DNA from: Desulfobacterales bacterium HSG17
GTDB lineage: Bacteria; Desulfobacterota; Desulfobacteria; Desulfobacterales; Desulfococcaceae
DNA: 6,738 nt
Assembly (NCBI GenBank): GCA_030377945.1
Contig: JAUCGD010000178.1
Span: forward strand, 1 to 6,738
Direction of reading: 5' to 3'
Of this stretch, positions 1 through 6,610 are shown piece after piece. The notes under the pieces are model-generated. The model was not told the DNA's origin and did not search any database. It saw only the letters and a list, made by a program, of their open reading frames with translations. The first letter of the stretch is position 1. Every line of letters starts with the position of its first letter. The position numbers and the translations under genes are program-made.

Positions 1-30
1 ACGAAATTTTATTAAACGATTCATCTGAAT

Positions 31-39
31 AGGGGGGAG
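31..39 (+). promoter_or_regulatory. Ribosome-binding site of nuoA
   Basis: AGGGGGGAG lies five bases before the GTG at 45. It supports a GTG start for nuoA, since no ATG in frame is available until far into the protein. Too little sequence lies upstream to judge whether a promoter or an earlier operon gene precedes it. Confidence 0.7.
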
Positions 40-44
40 TATCT

Positions 45-485
45 GTGCAGCCCATTGTAAATTCAGGAGCTTTTTCTTCCTTGGAACTTTCTTCATGGCA
101 GCTTTCTTCATGGGATACGGAAGTATTCAGTCTTTCAATATACACTATTATCGTCCTGATTCTTATCTCATTCCTTTTTTTTCTGTCTTCCTGGCTGGGG
201 GAAAAGAAACCCAACCCCGAAAAACTAAGGGCTTATGAAAGTGGAATTATACCTACGGGATCAGCGCGCCTGCGTTATCCTGTCCCTTTTTTCATGGTTG
301 CTATATTTTTTCTTTTGTTTGATGTGGAAGGTGCCTATATTTTTTCATGGGCTGTTGCCTGCAAGAGCCTTGGATGGGCAGGATGGATGCAAATGACCTT
401 TTTTATAATAGTGCTGTTTGCCGGTTTAATCTATATCTGGAAAAAGGGAGGACTTGAGTGGGGACCATCTCTGAAAAAAGATTAA
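45..485 (+). CDS. nuoA: NADH-quinone oxidoreductase subunit A
   Basis: NuoA is a small membrane subunit of complex I, located where the peripheral arm meets the membrane arm and close to the quinone cavity. The 146-residue product has three hydrophobic segments at about residues 29-51, 80-103 and 116-133, as in the family. The loop between the first two carries YESG (64-67) and [10 protein letters not shown] (74-83), and the second segment contains the conserved FDVEGAY stretch (92-98) with its buried acidic residues. E. coli has Cys where this protein has Ser66. The start is a GTG at 45, five bases after the strong ribosome-binding site AGGGGGGAG (31-39). The N-terminal 28 residues are longer than usual and contain a small internal duplication (LSSWQLSSW). 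The gene overlaps the next one by 28 bases. Family assignment is firm; the exact start is likely. Confidence 0.95.
   Translation: MQPIVNSGAFSSLELSSWQLSSWDTEVFSLSIYTIIVLILISFLFFLSSWLGEKKPNPEKLRAYESGIIPTGSARLRYPVPFFMVAIFFLLFDVEGAYIFSWAVACKSLGWAGWMQMTFFIIVLFAGLIYIWKKGGLEWGPSLKKD
87..116 (+). repeat. Two-copy 15 bp direct repeat inside nuoA
   Basis: CTTTCTTCATGG occurs at 87-98 and again at 102-113, with a 15-base period, so it stays in frame and duplicates LSSW in the N-terminal extension of NuoA. A looser third copy (CTTTTTCTTCCTTGG) lies just before, at about 70-84. The repeat sits outside the conserved membrane segments. Confidence 0.75.
445..451 (+). promoter_or_regulatory. Ribosome-binding site of nuoBCD, inside nuoA
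   Basis: AGGGAGG lies six bases before the GTG at 458, within the last codons of nuoA. It decides the start: the reading frame opens here, the downstream sequence matches NuoB, and the 28-base overlap with nuoA suggests translational coupling of the two subunits. Confidence 0.75.
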
Positions 486-2878
486 CCGGAAAAAGATTAA
501 CAGATGCAGCAGATTTGCTTAATCCCCTTATCAACTGGGCACGTTCCCGCAGTCTGTGGCCCATGTTTTTTGGATTATCATGCTGTTTTGTGGAAGAGGC
601 CACAGCAATTACTTCGCGTTATGACATTGCACGATTTGGGGCAGAGGTTTTCCGTCCTTCTCCCAGGCAGGCTGATCTTCTAATTGTTTCAGGTACTGTA
701 TTTAAAAAAATAGCTCCTGTTGTATTAAGGCTTTATGAGCAGATGCCTGAACCAAAATGGGTTATATCAATGGGTTCATGCTCCAATACCGGCGGCATGT
801 ACGATGTTTACAGCGTAGTTCAGGGTGTTAACCAGATTCTTCCGGTTGATGTTTATATACCGGGCTGTCCTCCAAGACCTGAAGCGGTTCTTCACGGTCT
901 TACCGTACTTCAGGATAAAATTAACAAGCAGGAAAAACCGGCCCGTTCGATTTTCCATCTGGGTAATGGCATCCAGGGAACTCAAAAACCTGTTTTGATA
1001 GACCGAGAAAGCAAGTCCCGTGATCCAAGGGGACCTGGCATGCAAGGAACAGATATAAGGGGATCAGAGATAACTCCTCCTGATTTTTCTGAAACAAGAA
1101 CAGACATAATGTGGACACCTGAACCTGCAAAAATTGAATTAAATGAACAGGAAAAAATCCTAGCAAAAACCCTTGAACAGCAATTTGGGGATTCACTAAA
1201 ACAGACTGATTATACATCTGATATGCCCACATTTAATGTGGAAAAAGACAAACTTCATGATATTTTTTTATTCCTCAAGAACAAATCATCTGAAAAATTC
1301 AGACGACTTGAAGATCTGACGGCAATTGACGAATCAGCCCGCAAACAAAGAGAAAATTACCCGGACTACACACTTGTTTACAGCCTTGTTTCCCTTGATA
1401 CAGGTTCACGAATCCGCATAAAAGCCCCTATTTCCGGCAAAGCTCCTTTTACAAAGAGCATTACGGACATATGGCCTTCTGCCAACTGGTATGAAAGAGA
1501 AGTCTTTGACATGTTCGGACTAAGGTTTGAAGGACATCCAAATCTTAGCAGAATTCTCATGCCCCATGACTGGCAAGGTCACCCTCTGCTAAAAAGATAC
1601 CCTGGAAGAGCAAGTGATATGCCTGCTTATACTCTGGCTGATGCTCAGAAGAATCAGCCCGGGGATGCAGGAATATTTTTACGTCAGGCAGGAAATAAAT
1701 CAGATTCAGCCGACGAAGATGAAATGATCCTGAATATCGGCCCTCACCATGTAAGTACCCACGGTCTTCTTCGCTATATTGTAACTTTAGACGGTGAAGA
1801 AATAAAAGACATGGAAATGGAAATCGGGTATCATCACCGGGGAGCTGAAAAAATCGGGGAACGTCAAAACTGGCATCAATTTATTCCATATACTGACAGG
1901 ATTGATTATCTTGCAGGTGCTGCAAATAACCTGCCATATGTTATGGCTGTTGAAAAACTTGCAGGAATAACAGTTCCCGAACGTGCCCAGTGCATAAGGG
2001 TTATGCTCAGTGAGCTTTTCAGATTAAGCAACCATCTGGTTTTTACAGGAACCTTTGCCCATGATATTGGAGCCATGACTCCAACCTTTTATACATTCCG
2101 TGAACGGGAGATGATTCTTGATATTGTTGAGCTTATTACAGGAGGACGGCTTCACCCGTCCTGGTTCAGAATCGGCGGTGTTGCTGCTGATCTTCCTAAA
2201 GGGTGGAAAAACAAAATAGATGAATTTGTCAGGATTTTTCCTGAGCGCATTGATGAATACGAATCACTGATTACAAATAACTCCATAATAAAAGTCAGGG
2301 CAAAAGGTGTTGGAAAAATAAGCCTTGATGATGCCATAGAATGGGGTGTTACAGGTCCTAATCTAAGAGCTTGCGGCATAGACTGGGATTTAAGAAAAAA
2401 GATTCCCTATTCAGGTTATGAAAATTATGATTTTAATATTCCCACAGCAACAGATGGGGACAGCTATTCCCGGTATATAGTCAGGATAGAGGAAATGCGG
2501 CAGAGCTTGAGAATTATAAAACAGGCTTCTGAAAATATTCCATCAGGTCTTTATAAATCAGATGATTACCGTTATACAATACCAGATCGAAAACATATGC
2601 TTACAGATATTGAAAGCCTTATTCATCATTTTGTAAATGTAAGCAGAGGACCCAAAATCCCAAGGGGTGAAGCATATGTATCATGTGAAATACCAAGAGG
2701 AGAACAGGGCTACTACATAGTCAGTGACGGCACAGGCTGTGCATACCGTATGCGAATACGAACTCCGGGCTTTCCCAATGTCCAGGTAATGCCCATGTTA
2801 TCAAAAGGCTGGTCTATTTCCGATCTCATAACCATTATCGGATCTGTTGATTATATTTTACCGGATATTGATCGTTAG
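458..2878 (+). CDS. nuoBCD: Fused NADH-quinone oxidoreductase subunit B/C/D
   Basis: One uninterrupted 806-residue chain carries three complex I subunits that form the quinone-reducing module. Residues ~1-165 are NuoB, with the N2 [4Fe-4S] ligands Cys42, Cys43, Cys108 and Cys137 and the family stretches GLSCCF and [11 protein letters not shown]. Residues ~235-390 are NuoC (30 kDa), with the signature [11 protein letters not shown] (344-354). Residues ~422-806 are NuoD (49 kDa), with GPHHVSTHG (428-436), [12 protein letters not shown] (457-468) and the usual C-terminus ending in DIDR. By alignment His435 and Tyr484 match the two quinone-headgroup residues of NuoD. The ~70-residue B-C linker (about 165-235) is polar and matches nothing I know. 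C and D sections strongly resemble E. coli NuoCD. The start is a GTG six bases after AGGGAGG (445-451), inside nuoA. Each domain is complete, so the fusion looks functional rather than a decayed operon. Confidence 0.95.
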   Translation: MGTISEKRLTGKRLTDAADLLNPLINWARSRSLWPMFFGLSCCFVEEATAITSRYDIARFGAEVFRPSPRQADLLIVSGTVFKKIAPVVLRLYEQMPEPKWVISMGSCSNTGGMYDVYSVVQGVNQILPVDVYIPGCPPRPEAVLHGLTVLQDKINKQEKPARSIFHLGNGIQGTQKPVLIDRESKSRDPRGPGMQGTDIRGSEITPPDFSETRTDIMWTPEPAKIELNEQEKILAKTLEQQFGDSLKQTDYTSDMPTFNVEKDKLHDIFLFLKNKSSEKFRRLEDLTAIDESARKQRENYPDYTLVYSLVSLDTGSRIRIKAPISGKAPFTKSITDIWPSANWYEREVFDMFGLRFEGHPNLSRILMPHDWQGHPLLKRYPGRASDMPAYTLADAQKNQPGDAGIFLRQAGNKSDSADEDEMILNIGPHHVSTHGLLRYIVTLDGEEIKDMEMEIGYHHRGAEKIGERQNWHQFIPYTDRIDYLAGAANNLPYVMAVEKLAGITVPERAQCIRVMLSELFRLSNHLVFTGTFAHDIGAMTPTFYTFREREMILDIVELITGGRLHPSWFRIGGVAADLPKGWKNKIDEFVRIFPERIDEYESLITNNSIIKVRAKGVGKISLDDAIEWGVTGPNLRACGIDWDLRKKIPYSGYENYDFNIPTATDGDSYSRYIVRIEEMRQSLRIIKQASENIPSGLYKSDDYRYTIPDRKHMLTDIESLIHHFVNVSRGPKIPRGEAYVSCEIPRGEQGYYIVSDGTGCAYRMRIRTPGFPNVQVMPMLSKGWSISDLITIIGSVDYILPDIDR

Positions 2879-2955
2879 TTATTTTTTTTGGAGTTATTTT
2901 TTTTGGAGCTATTTTTTTAGGAGTTATTTTTATCAGGAGTTATATTTGATTAGGA
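2879..2955 (+). repeat. Five-unit tandem repeat carrying Shine-Dalgarno-like motifs before nuoE
   Basis: The gap between nuoBCD and nuoE is almost entirely a short tandem repeat. The units are 2879-2893 and 2894-2908 (both TTATTTTTTTTGGAG, identical), 2909-2923 (CTATTTTTTTAGGAG), 2924-2939 (TTATTTTTATCAGGAG) and 2940-2955 (TTATATTTGATTAGGA). They are followed by a partial TTATA. The first two are perfect and later ones diverge. Every unit ends in a GGAG or AGGA that resembles a ribosome-binding site, preceded by a T-rich tract. Only the last lies at working distance from the nuoE ATG. I see no hairpin that would make the T tracts a terminator. The array was probably produced by replication slippage; any regulatory effect is inference. 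Confidence 0.85.
2952..2955 (+). promoter_or_regulatory. Ribosome-binding site of nuoE
   Basis: AGGA, the end of the fifth repeat unit, lies six bases before the ATG at 2962. The four GGAG copies upstream (ending at 2893, 2908, 2923 and 2939) are too far from the ATG to serve directly. The nuoE frame is closed upstream by a TGA at 2947-2949, which supports this start. Confidence 0.65.
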
Positions 2956-2961
2956 TTATAC

Positions 2962-3438
2962 ATGTTACCCAAAGTTTTAAAAGAATCTCTGCAAAATAAA
3001 TTTAAACATACTGACCATCCAAAAGAACTTGTGGTTGATGTTATGATGGCTGTTCAGGAACATTACGGCTATCTCAGCGATGAAGCACTTGAAGAATCTG
3101 CAAAGCTTTTAAATCTTAATCCAATGGAGCTTGAAGAGATTGCCACTTTTTATACCTTTATATATCGTGAACCTGTTGGCAAGTATGTTATTCATGTTTG
3201 CGACAGTGTGGTTTGCTGGATGGACGGTTCCGAATCCATACAGGATTATTTGTGCAGAATACTGGAAATAAAGCTTGGACAGACAACAAAAGACGGTCTA
3301 TTTACCCTGCTGCCCGTATGCTGTATAGGATATTGCGACAGATCCCCGGCTATACTTATAAATAAAAAAGTTTATGGCCATCTGACTTCTGAAAAGCTTG
3401 ACAATATTCTGGAAAAACTGAAAAAAGAGGCAGGATAA
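2962..3438 (+). CDS. nuoE: NADH-quinone oxidoreductase subunit E
   Basis: NuoE (24 kDa subunit, thioredoxin-like [2Fe-2S] ferredoxin) sits beside NuoF in the electron-input module and carries cluster N1a. The 158-residue product has the N-terminal helical region (about 1-70, with EEIATFYTF at 58-66) and a C-terminal thioredoxin-like fold. The ligands follow the family pattern: Cys80-x4-Cys85 in HVCDSVVC and Cys121-x3-Cys125 in PVCCIGYC. The stretch GQTTKDGLFTLLP (106-118) is close to that of E. coli NuoE. Length matches the family. The ATG at 2962 follows the AGGA of the last repeat unit upstream. Four bases separate its stop from the nuoF ATG, so the two are probably translated together, as expected for partner subunits. 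Confidence 0.95.
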   Translation: MLPKVLKESLQNKFKHTDHPKELVVDVMMAVQEHYGYLSDEALEESAKLLNLNPMELEEIATFYTFIYREPVGKYVIHVCDSVVCWMDGSESIQDYLCRILEIKLGQTTKDGLFTLLPVCCIGYCDRSPAILINKKVYGHLTSEKLDNILEKLKKEAG

Positions 3439-3442
3439 ATTG

Positions 3443-4711
3443 ATGTATCCCCAGGTCCTTTTTAAAAATAGAAAGCCGGACAGGATTGCTACTCTGGAAG
3501 AATACCAACAGAGCGGCGGATATCAGGCATTGGCTGAGGTGCTGAAAAATACTTCTTTTAAGCAGGTTAAGCAAGTAGTTATGGATGCGGTGCTTTTAGG
3601 CCGGGGAGGAGCAGCCTTTCCTTCAGGAGTCAAGCTCATGACAGTGGCTGATGATGCTCCATTTCCCAGATATCTCATTTGCAATGCTGATGAAATGGAA
3701 CCAGGGACATTTAAAGACCGTGTTTTGATTCATGCTGATCCACATCAATTAATAGAAGGAATGATTTTAACCGGATATGCAGCCCAGGCCCAAAAAGGCA
3801 TCATATTTATCCGGCCTGAGTATGAAAATGCTGCCAGAATTCTTGAGAGAGAAATTGAAACAGCAAAAAAGGCAGGATTTCTTGGAGATAATATTCTGGG
3901 CAGTGATTATACCTTTAATCTTGACGTGCATCGCAGCGGGGGGCGCTATATCTGCGGCGAAGTGACCGCTCAGATTAATGCACTCATGGGCAAACGGCCA
4001 AATCCTCAACAGCCGCCGCCCTACCCTACTGTTAAGGGTTTATGGGGACAGCCGACACTTATTCAAAATGTTGAAACTTTGTGCTGTGTTCCTCATATAA
4101 TGAAAAACGGAGCTGAGTGGTTTAAAAACCTTGCATTAACTGAAAGTGCGGCAGGAACTAAAATATTCGGCATCAGCGGCAAAGTAAACAAACCCGGATG
4201 CTATGAACTGCCTCTTGGAGTTCCCTTAAGTGAAATAATTGAAAAACATGCAGGAGGAATGGTTCCAGGTTCTGAATTTAAAGCATGTCTTCCAGGCGGT
4301 GCATCAACAGGTTTTTTAACAAAAGATTTTTATAATATAAAAATGGATTTTGAAACCCTTAAAAATGAGGGACACAGGCTTGGAACAGCCGCTATCATGG
4401 TTTTTGACCATAAAACCTGTATGGTTGCAGCAACATTAAACCTTATGGAGTTTTTTGCCCGTGAATCCTGCGGCTGGTGTACTCCGTGCAGAGAAGGGAC
4501 TCCTTATATCAGGGATTTACTGTGGCAAATAGAAAGCGGACATGGACAAGAAAGCTTTATCCCCATAATAAAGAATTTGTGCAAATATCTCTGGAATTCC
4601 TATTGTGCATTTGCTCCAGGTGCTGTTGCACCTGTTGAAAGTCTGCTTAAATACTTTGAAGATGAAATTCATGAGCATATTATTCAAAAAAAATGTCCCT
4701 TTAAGAGTTGA
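3443..4711 (+). CDS. nuoF: NADH-quinone oxidoreductase subunit F, divergent NADH site
   Basis: NuoF (51 kDa subunit) normally binds FMN and NADH and passes electrons to cluster N3. This 422-residue protein has the glycine-rich FMN loop GRGGAAF (53-59), NADEMEPGTFKDR (81-93, with the flavin-near Glu86), GRYICGEVTAQIN (167-179) and the N3 ligands Cys343, Cys346 and Cys349 in ESCGWCTPC plus Cys388 in YCAFAPGA. The usual GEETA is GEVTA here, so the glutamate equivalent to E. coli Glu183 is Val174. The Lys and Phe of the usual KPPFP are Pro191 and Tyr194, and the Trp-Ser-Phe/Leu after the LK motif is Leu65-Met66-Thr67. NADH binding may be altered (inference). I chose the ATG at 3443 over the adjacent TTG at 3440 because its spacing from AGGA (3432-3435) is better. 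Family assignment is firm; substrate is not. Confidence 0.93.
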   Translation: MYPQVLFKNRKPDRIATLEEYQQSGGYQALAEVLKNTSFKQVKQVVMDAVLLGRGGAAFPSGVKLMTVADDAPFPRYLICNADEMEPGTFKDRVLIHADPHQLIEGMILTGYAAQAQKGIIFIRPEYENAARILEREIETAKKAGFLGDNILGSDYTFNLDVHRSGGRYICGEVTAQINALMGKRPNPQQPPPYPTVKGLWGQPTLIQNVETLCCVPHIMKNGAEWFKNLALTESAAGTKIFGISGKVNKPGCYELPLGVPLSEIIEKHAGGMVPGSEFKACLPGGASTGFLTKDFYNIKMDFETLKNEGHRLGTAAIMVFDHKTCMVAATLNLMEFFARESCGWCTPCREGTPYIRDLLWQIESGHGQESFIPIIKNLCKYLWNSYCAFAPGAVAPVESLLKYFEDEIHEHIIQKKCPFKS

Positions 4712-4722
4712 AAATACAAATG

Positions 4723-5076
4723 ATGAACTGGACAAATATTTGTGAGAATACTTTACTCCAGAATATTCCCTATAAAATACAGACAGATAAATGGGGAAAT
4801 ATATTGATGAGTCCTGCAACTAATGAACATGGAATATATCAGGCAAAAATTGTATCATTAATCAGCAGCTTGATAAAAACAGGCATAATTATAACAGAAT
4901 GTTCGGTTCAAACAAGAGAAGGGGTAAAAGTAGCTGATGTTGTATGGGCTTCTGATGAATACATAAAAAGAAACATGGGTAACAATCCATATCTGGAAGC
5001 TCCTGAGATTTGTATAGAAATTTTTCTCCGTTATGAAGATAAATTGCACCGGGATGGGTTTCCCGAAAGGCCCTGA
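4723..5076 (+). pseudogene. Uma2-family (DUF820) nuclease remnant, 3' end lost
   Basis: Uma2/DUF820 proteins are small PD-(D/E)XK-fold putative nucleases, usually about 180-200 residues and often present in many copies in a genome. This 117-codon remnant keeps the N-terminal half: WGNILMSPATNEHG (24-37), the ECSVQT strand (59-64), the Asp of VADVVW (70-75) and the acidic strand PEICIEI (94-100, Glu99). Family members then continue with a SPSNS-like loop and a helix carrying the catalytic Lys/Glu residues. Here the sequence changes to unrelated residues (FLRYEDKLHRD) that are simply the antisense of the helicase gene, and it stops. Roughly 75-80 residues are missing, so activity is unlikely. 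The ATG at 4723 gives the MNW start I expect for relatives; the frame is open back to a TTG at 4708 that overlaps the nuoF stop. No clear ribosome-binding site precedes it. Confidence 0.8.
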
Positions 5077-6610
5077 ATCCGTCAATATCACCCATATTTT
5101 TTCCAGTGCTTTCACATATTATATAAAACCTTGTTCCAGTTCCCCTGAGATCAACATCACGATGCGGAGCTTTCCTGGCTGCAAATAATTCATTTCCATC
5201 CCCACTTCTTAGCAATAATGCTTTTTTTTCAAGAAAAGAAATTGCCTGGCTGGCATTTTTATGTTCAATAAATGCTTCACCTTTTTGCAAAGGAAATTCA
5301 GCAGCTGCACAAACAAGGTGTTTTTTTAAAATTTCAGGATTATACGGATTGACAACTGCTGACTCAGGCTCTCTTGAAAGAAGTTCAAGAGGGTGCCGCA
5401 TAAAATACTGATCAAGAGCATCCTCGCCAGCAATAAGTATAAGAGCTGAATCCTGACCGCTGCGTCCTACACGCCCGCCTCGCTGCCATGTTGCAACAAT
5501 AGTACCGGGATAGCCGACAAGAAGACATAGATCAAGGTCACCTATGTTGATTCCAAGTTCCAGGGCACTGGTGGAAATAACTGCAAGAAGGTCTCCTTGA
5601 GAGAGACGGGATTCAATTTCCCGGCGCTCTTCAGGAAGAAACCCTGCCCGATAGGAACTTATGAAATGGGAAAATCTGCCTGATCTGCTCCCTGCCCAGA
5701 TTGCAATTAATTCTGTCATTTTTCTTGATTGTGAATATACAATAGTCCTGAGTCTCCGGTGAAGAGCAGCTTTTAGTAAAAGTATTGCAGTCTGTGCAGG
5801 GCCTTGAACCGAATCCATAAAAATCAGATGTTTTTTACCCTGTGATGCTCCGCTTTCACTAATGACCTCCACCTCAAGCCCTGTTAAATCCTTTGCAAGT
5901 TCCCCTGGATTGCCAATGGTTGCCGAACAAAAGACAAAGGTGGGAGATGAGCCGTACAAATTGCAGATGCGCACAAGGCGTCTGAATACCTGGGCCATAT
6001 GCGATCCCATTACTCCACGGTATGTATGCACTTCATCCACAACAATAATATCCAGGTTGGAAAAAAAATCAGCCCATATTTGATGATATGGTAAAAATGA
6101 AAGATGAATCATATCAGGATTTGTTATTACTACATTTGGCAGATTTTCCCTGATTTTTTTTCTAAACCATGCACTTGTATCACCATCATAAATTGCTGAA
6201 CCGGCATCAAGCTTATTATTGTAAGATACCAGTTTTTGAAAATTGCGATGCTGGTCCTGGGCAAGTGCTTTTAAAGGAAAAAGATACAGGGCTTTTGACC
6301 CAGGATTATTTATGATATTTTCCAGAACAGGCAGGTTGTAAATCATTGTTTTTCCGCTTGCAGTAGGCGTTGCCACCATTACATGCGTTCCTGACCGAAT
6401 CCTATCAATTGCCTGAGCCTGATGACTGTATAGTTTTGATATTCCTGATGCTTTTATTATAGATTCAATAATTTCAGGCCAGGGTTTTTCAGGTTTTCCA
6501 AATACAGGAATTTTTCCGGGAATCAAGGTGTGATAAACAACCTGATCTGCCATACGGGGCGCTTTTTTTAGAGATTGAATATATTCGTTAATATCAGTTA
6601 TATTGTACAT
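4889..6610 (-). CDS. DEAD/DEAH-box helicase, YprA/MrfA-like, C-terminal domain lost
   Basis: This is a superfamily 2 ATP-dependent helicase of the type represented by B. subtilis YprA/MrfA, a DNA-repair helicase. The 573-codon frame has a Q-motif-like YSHQAQAI (61-68), Walker A ATPTASGKT (80-88), motif II DEVH (192-195), motif III SAT (229-231), STSALELGINIG (346-357) in lobe 2 and motif VI QRGGRVGRSG (376-385). Family-like sequence continues to IDGFRAFRETHPGAIYLHNG (509-528). After about residue 531 (base 5018) the remaining 42 codons are antisense of the Uma2 remnant and look non-native, rich in Leu, Pro and Cys. Relatives have a further C-terminal region of about 200 or more residues with a cysteine-rich zinc-binding DUF1998 (MZB) domain, absent here. 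The gene is therefore best read as a 3'-truncated pseudogene with an intact motor core. The ATG at 6610 fits the family N-terminus; its ribosome-binding site is weak. Confidence 0.85.
   Translation of the reverse strand: MYNITDINEYIQSLKKAPRMADQVVYHTLIPGKIPVFGKPEKPWPEIIESIIKASGISKLYSHQAQAIDRIRSGTHVMVATPTASGKTMIYNLPVLENIINNPGSKALYLFPLKALAQDQHRNFQKLVSYNNKLDAGSAIYDGDTSAWFRKKIRENLPNVVITNPDMIHLSFLPYHQIWADFFSNLDIIVVDEVHTYRGVMGSHMAQVFRRLVRICNLYGSSPTFVFCSATIGNPGELAKDLTGLEVEVISESGASQGKKHLIFMDSVQGPAQTAILLLKAALHRRLRTIVYSQSRKMTELIAIWAGSRSGRFSHFISSYRAGFLPEERREIESRLSQGDLLAVISTSALELGINIGDLDLCLLVGYPGTIVATWQRGGRVGRSGQDSALILIAGEDALDQYFMRHPLELLSREPESAVVNPYNPEILKKHLVCAAAEFPLQKGEAFIEHKNASQAISFLEKKALLLRSGDGNELFAARKAPHRDVDLRGTGTRFYIICESTGKNMGDIDGFRAFRETHPGAIYLHNGEKFLYKSQELPDMDCYPCFFLCIHQKPIQHQLLLPLLLFEPNILL
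5017..5030. other. Junction of two truncated convergent genes
   Basis: GAAATTTTTCTCCG can be read as native sequence of both neighbours. On the + strand, Uma2 relatives continue EI-(L/F)-SP, which one extra T in the T run at 5021-5025 would restore. On the - strand it encodes the GEKF (528-531) that ends the recognisable helicase. Left of it only the Uma2 frame looks like its family; right of it only the helicase does. This places a recombination or assembly breakpoint within or very near these 14 bases. Confidence 0.6.

Noticed and set aside
776..1232. Reverse-strand open frames inside nuoBCD
   Set aside because: They lie wholly antisense to strongly conserved NuoB sequence, have no family resemblance and no ribosome-binding sites, so they are shadows.
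2882..2930. T-rich tracts after nuoBCD as an intrinsic terminator
   Set aside because: No GC-rich stem-loop precedes any of the T runs, and nuoE and nuoF belong to the same complex, so termination here is unlikely.
3440..3442. TTG start for nuoF
   Set aside because: An ATG follows immediately at 3443 and lies at a better distance (7 bases) from the AGGA at 3432-3435.
5032..5076. The last 15 codons of the Uma2 frame as a real C-terminus
   Set aside because: They are exactly antisense to the conserved helicase stretch GFRAFRETHPGAIYL and show no Uma2 family pattern.
5862..6083. Short + strand frame inside the helicase gene
   Set aside because: It is antisense to helicase motifs II and III and shows no independent protein character.
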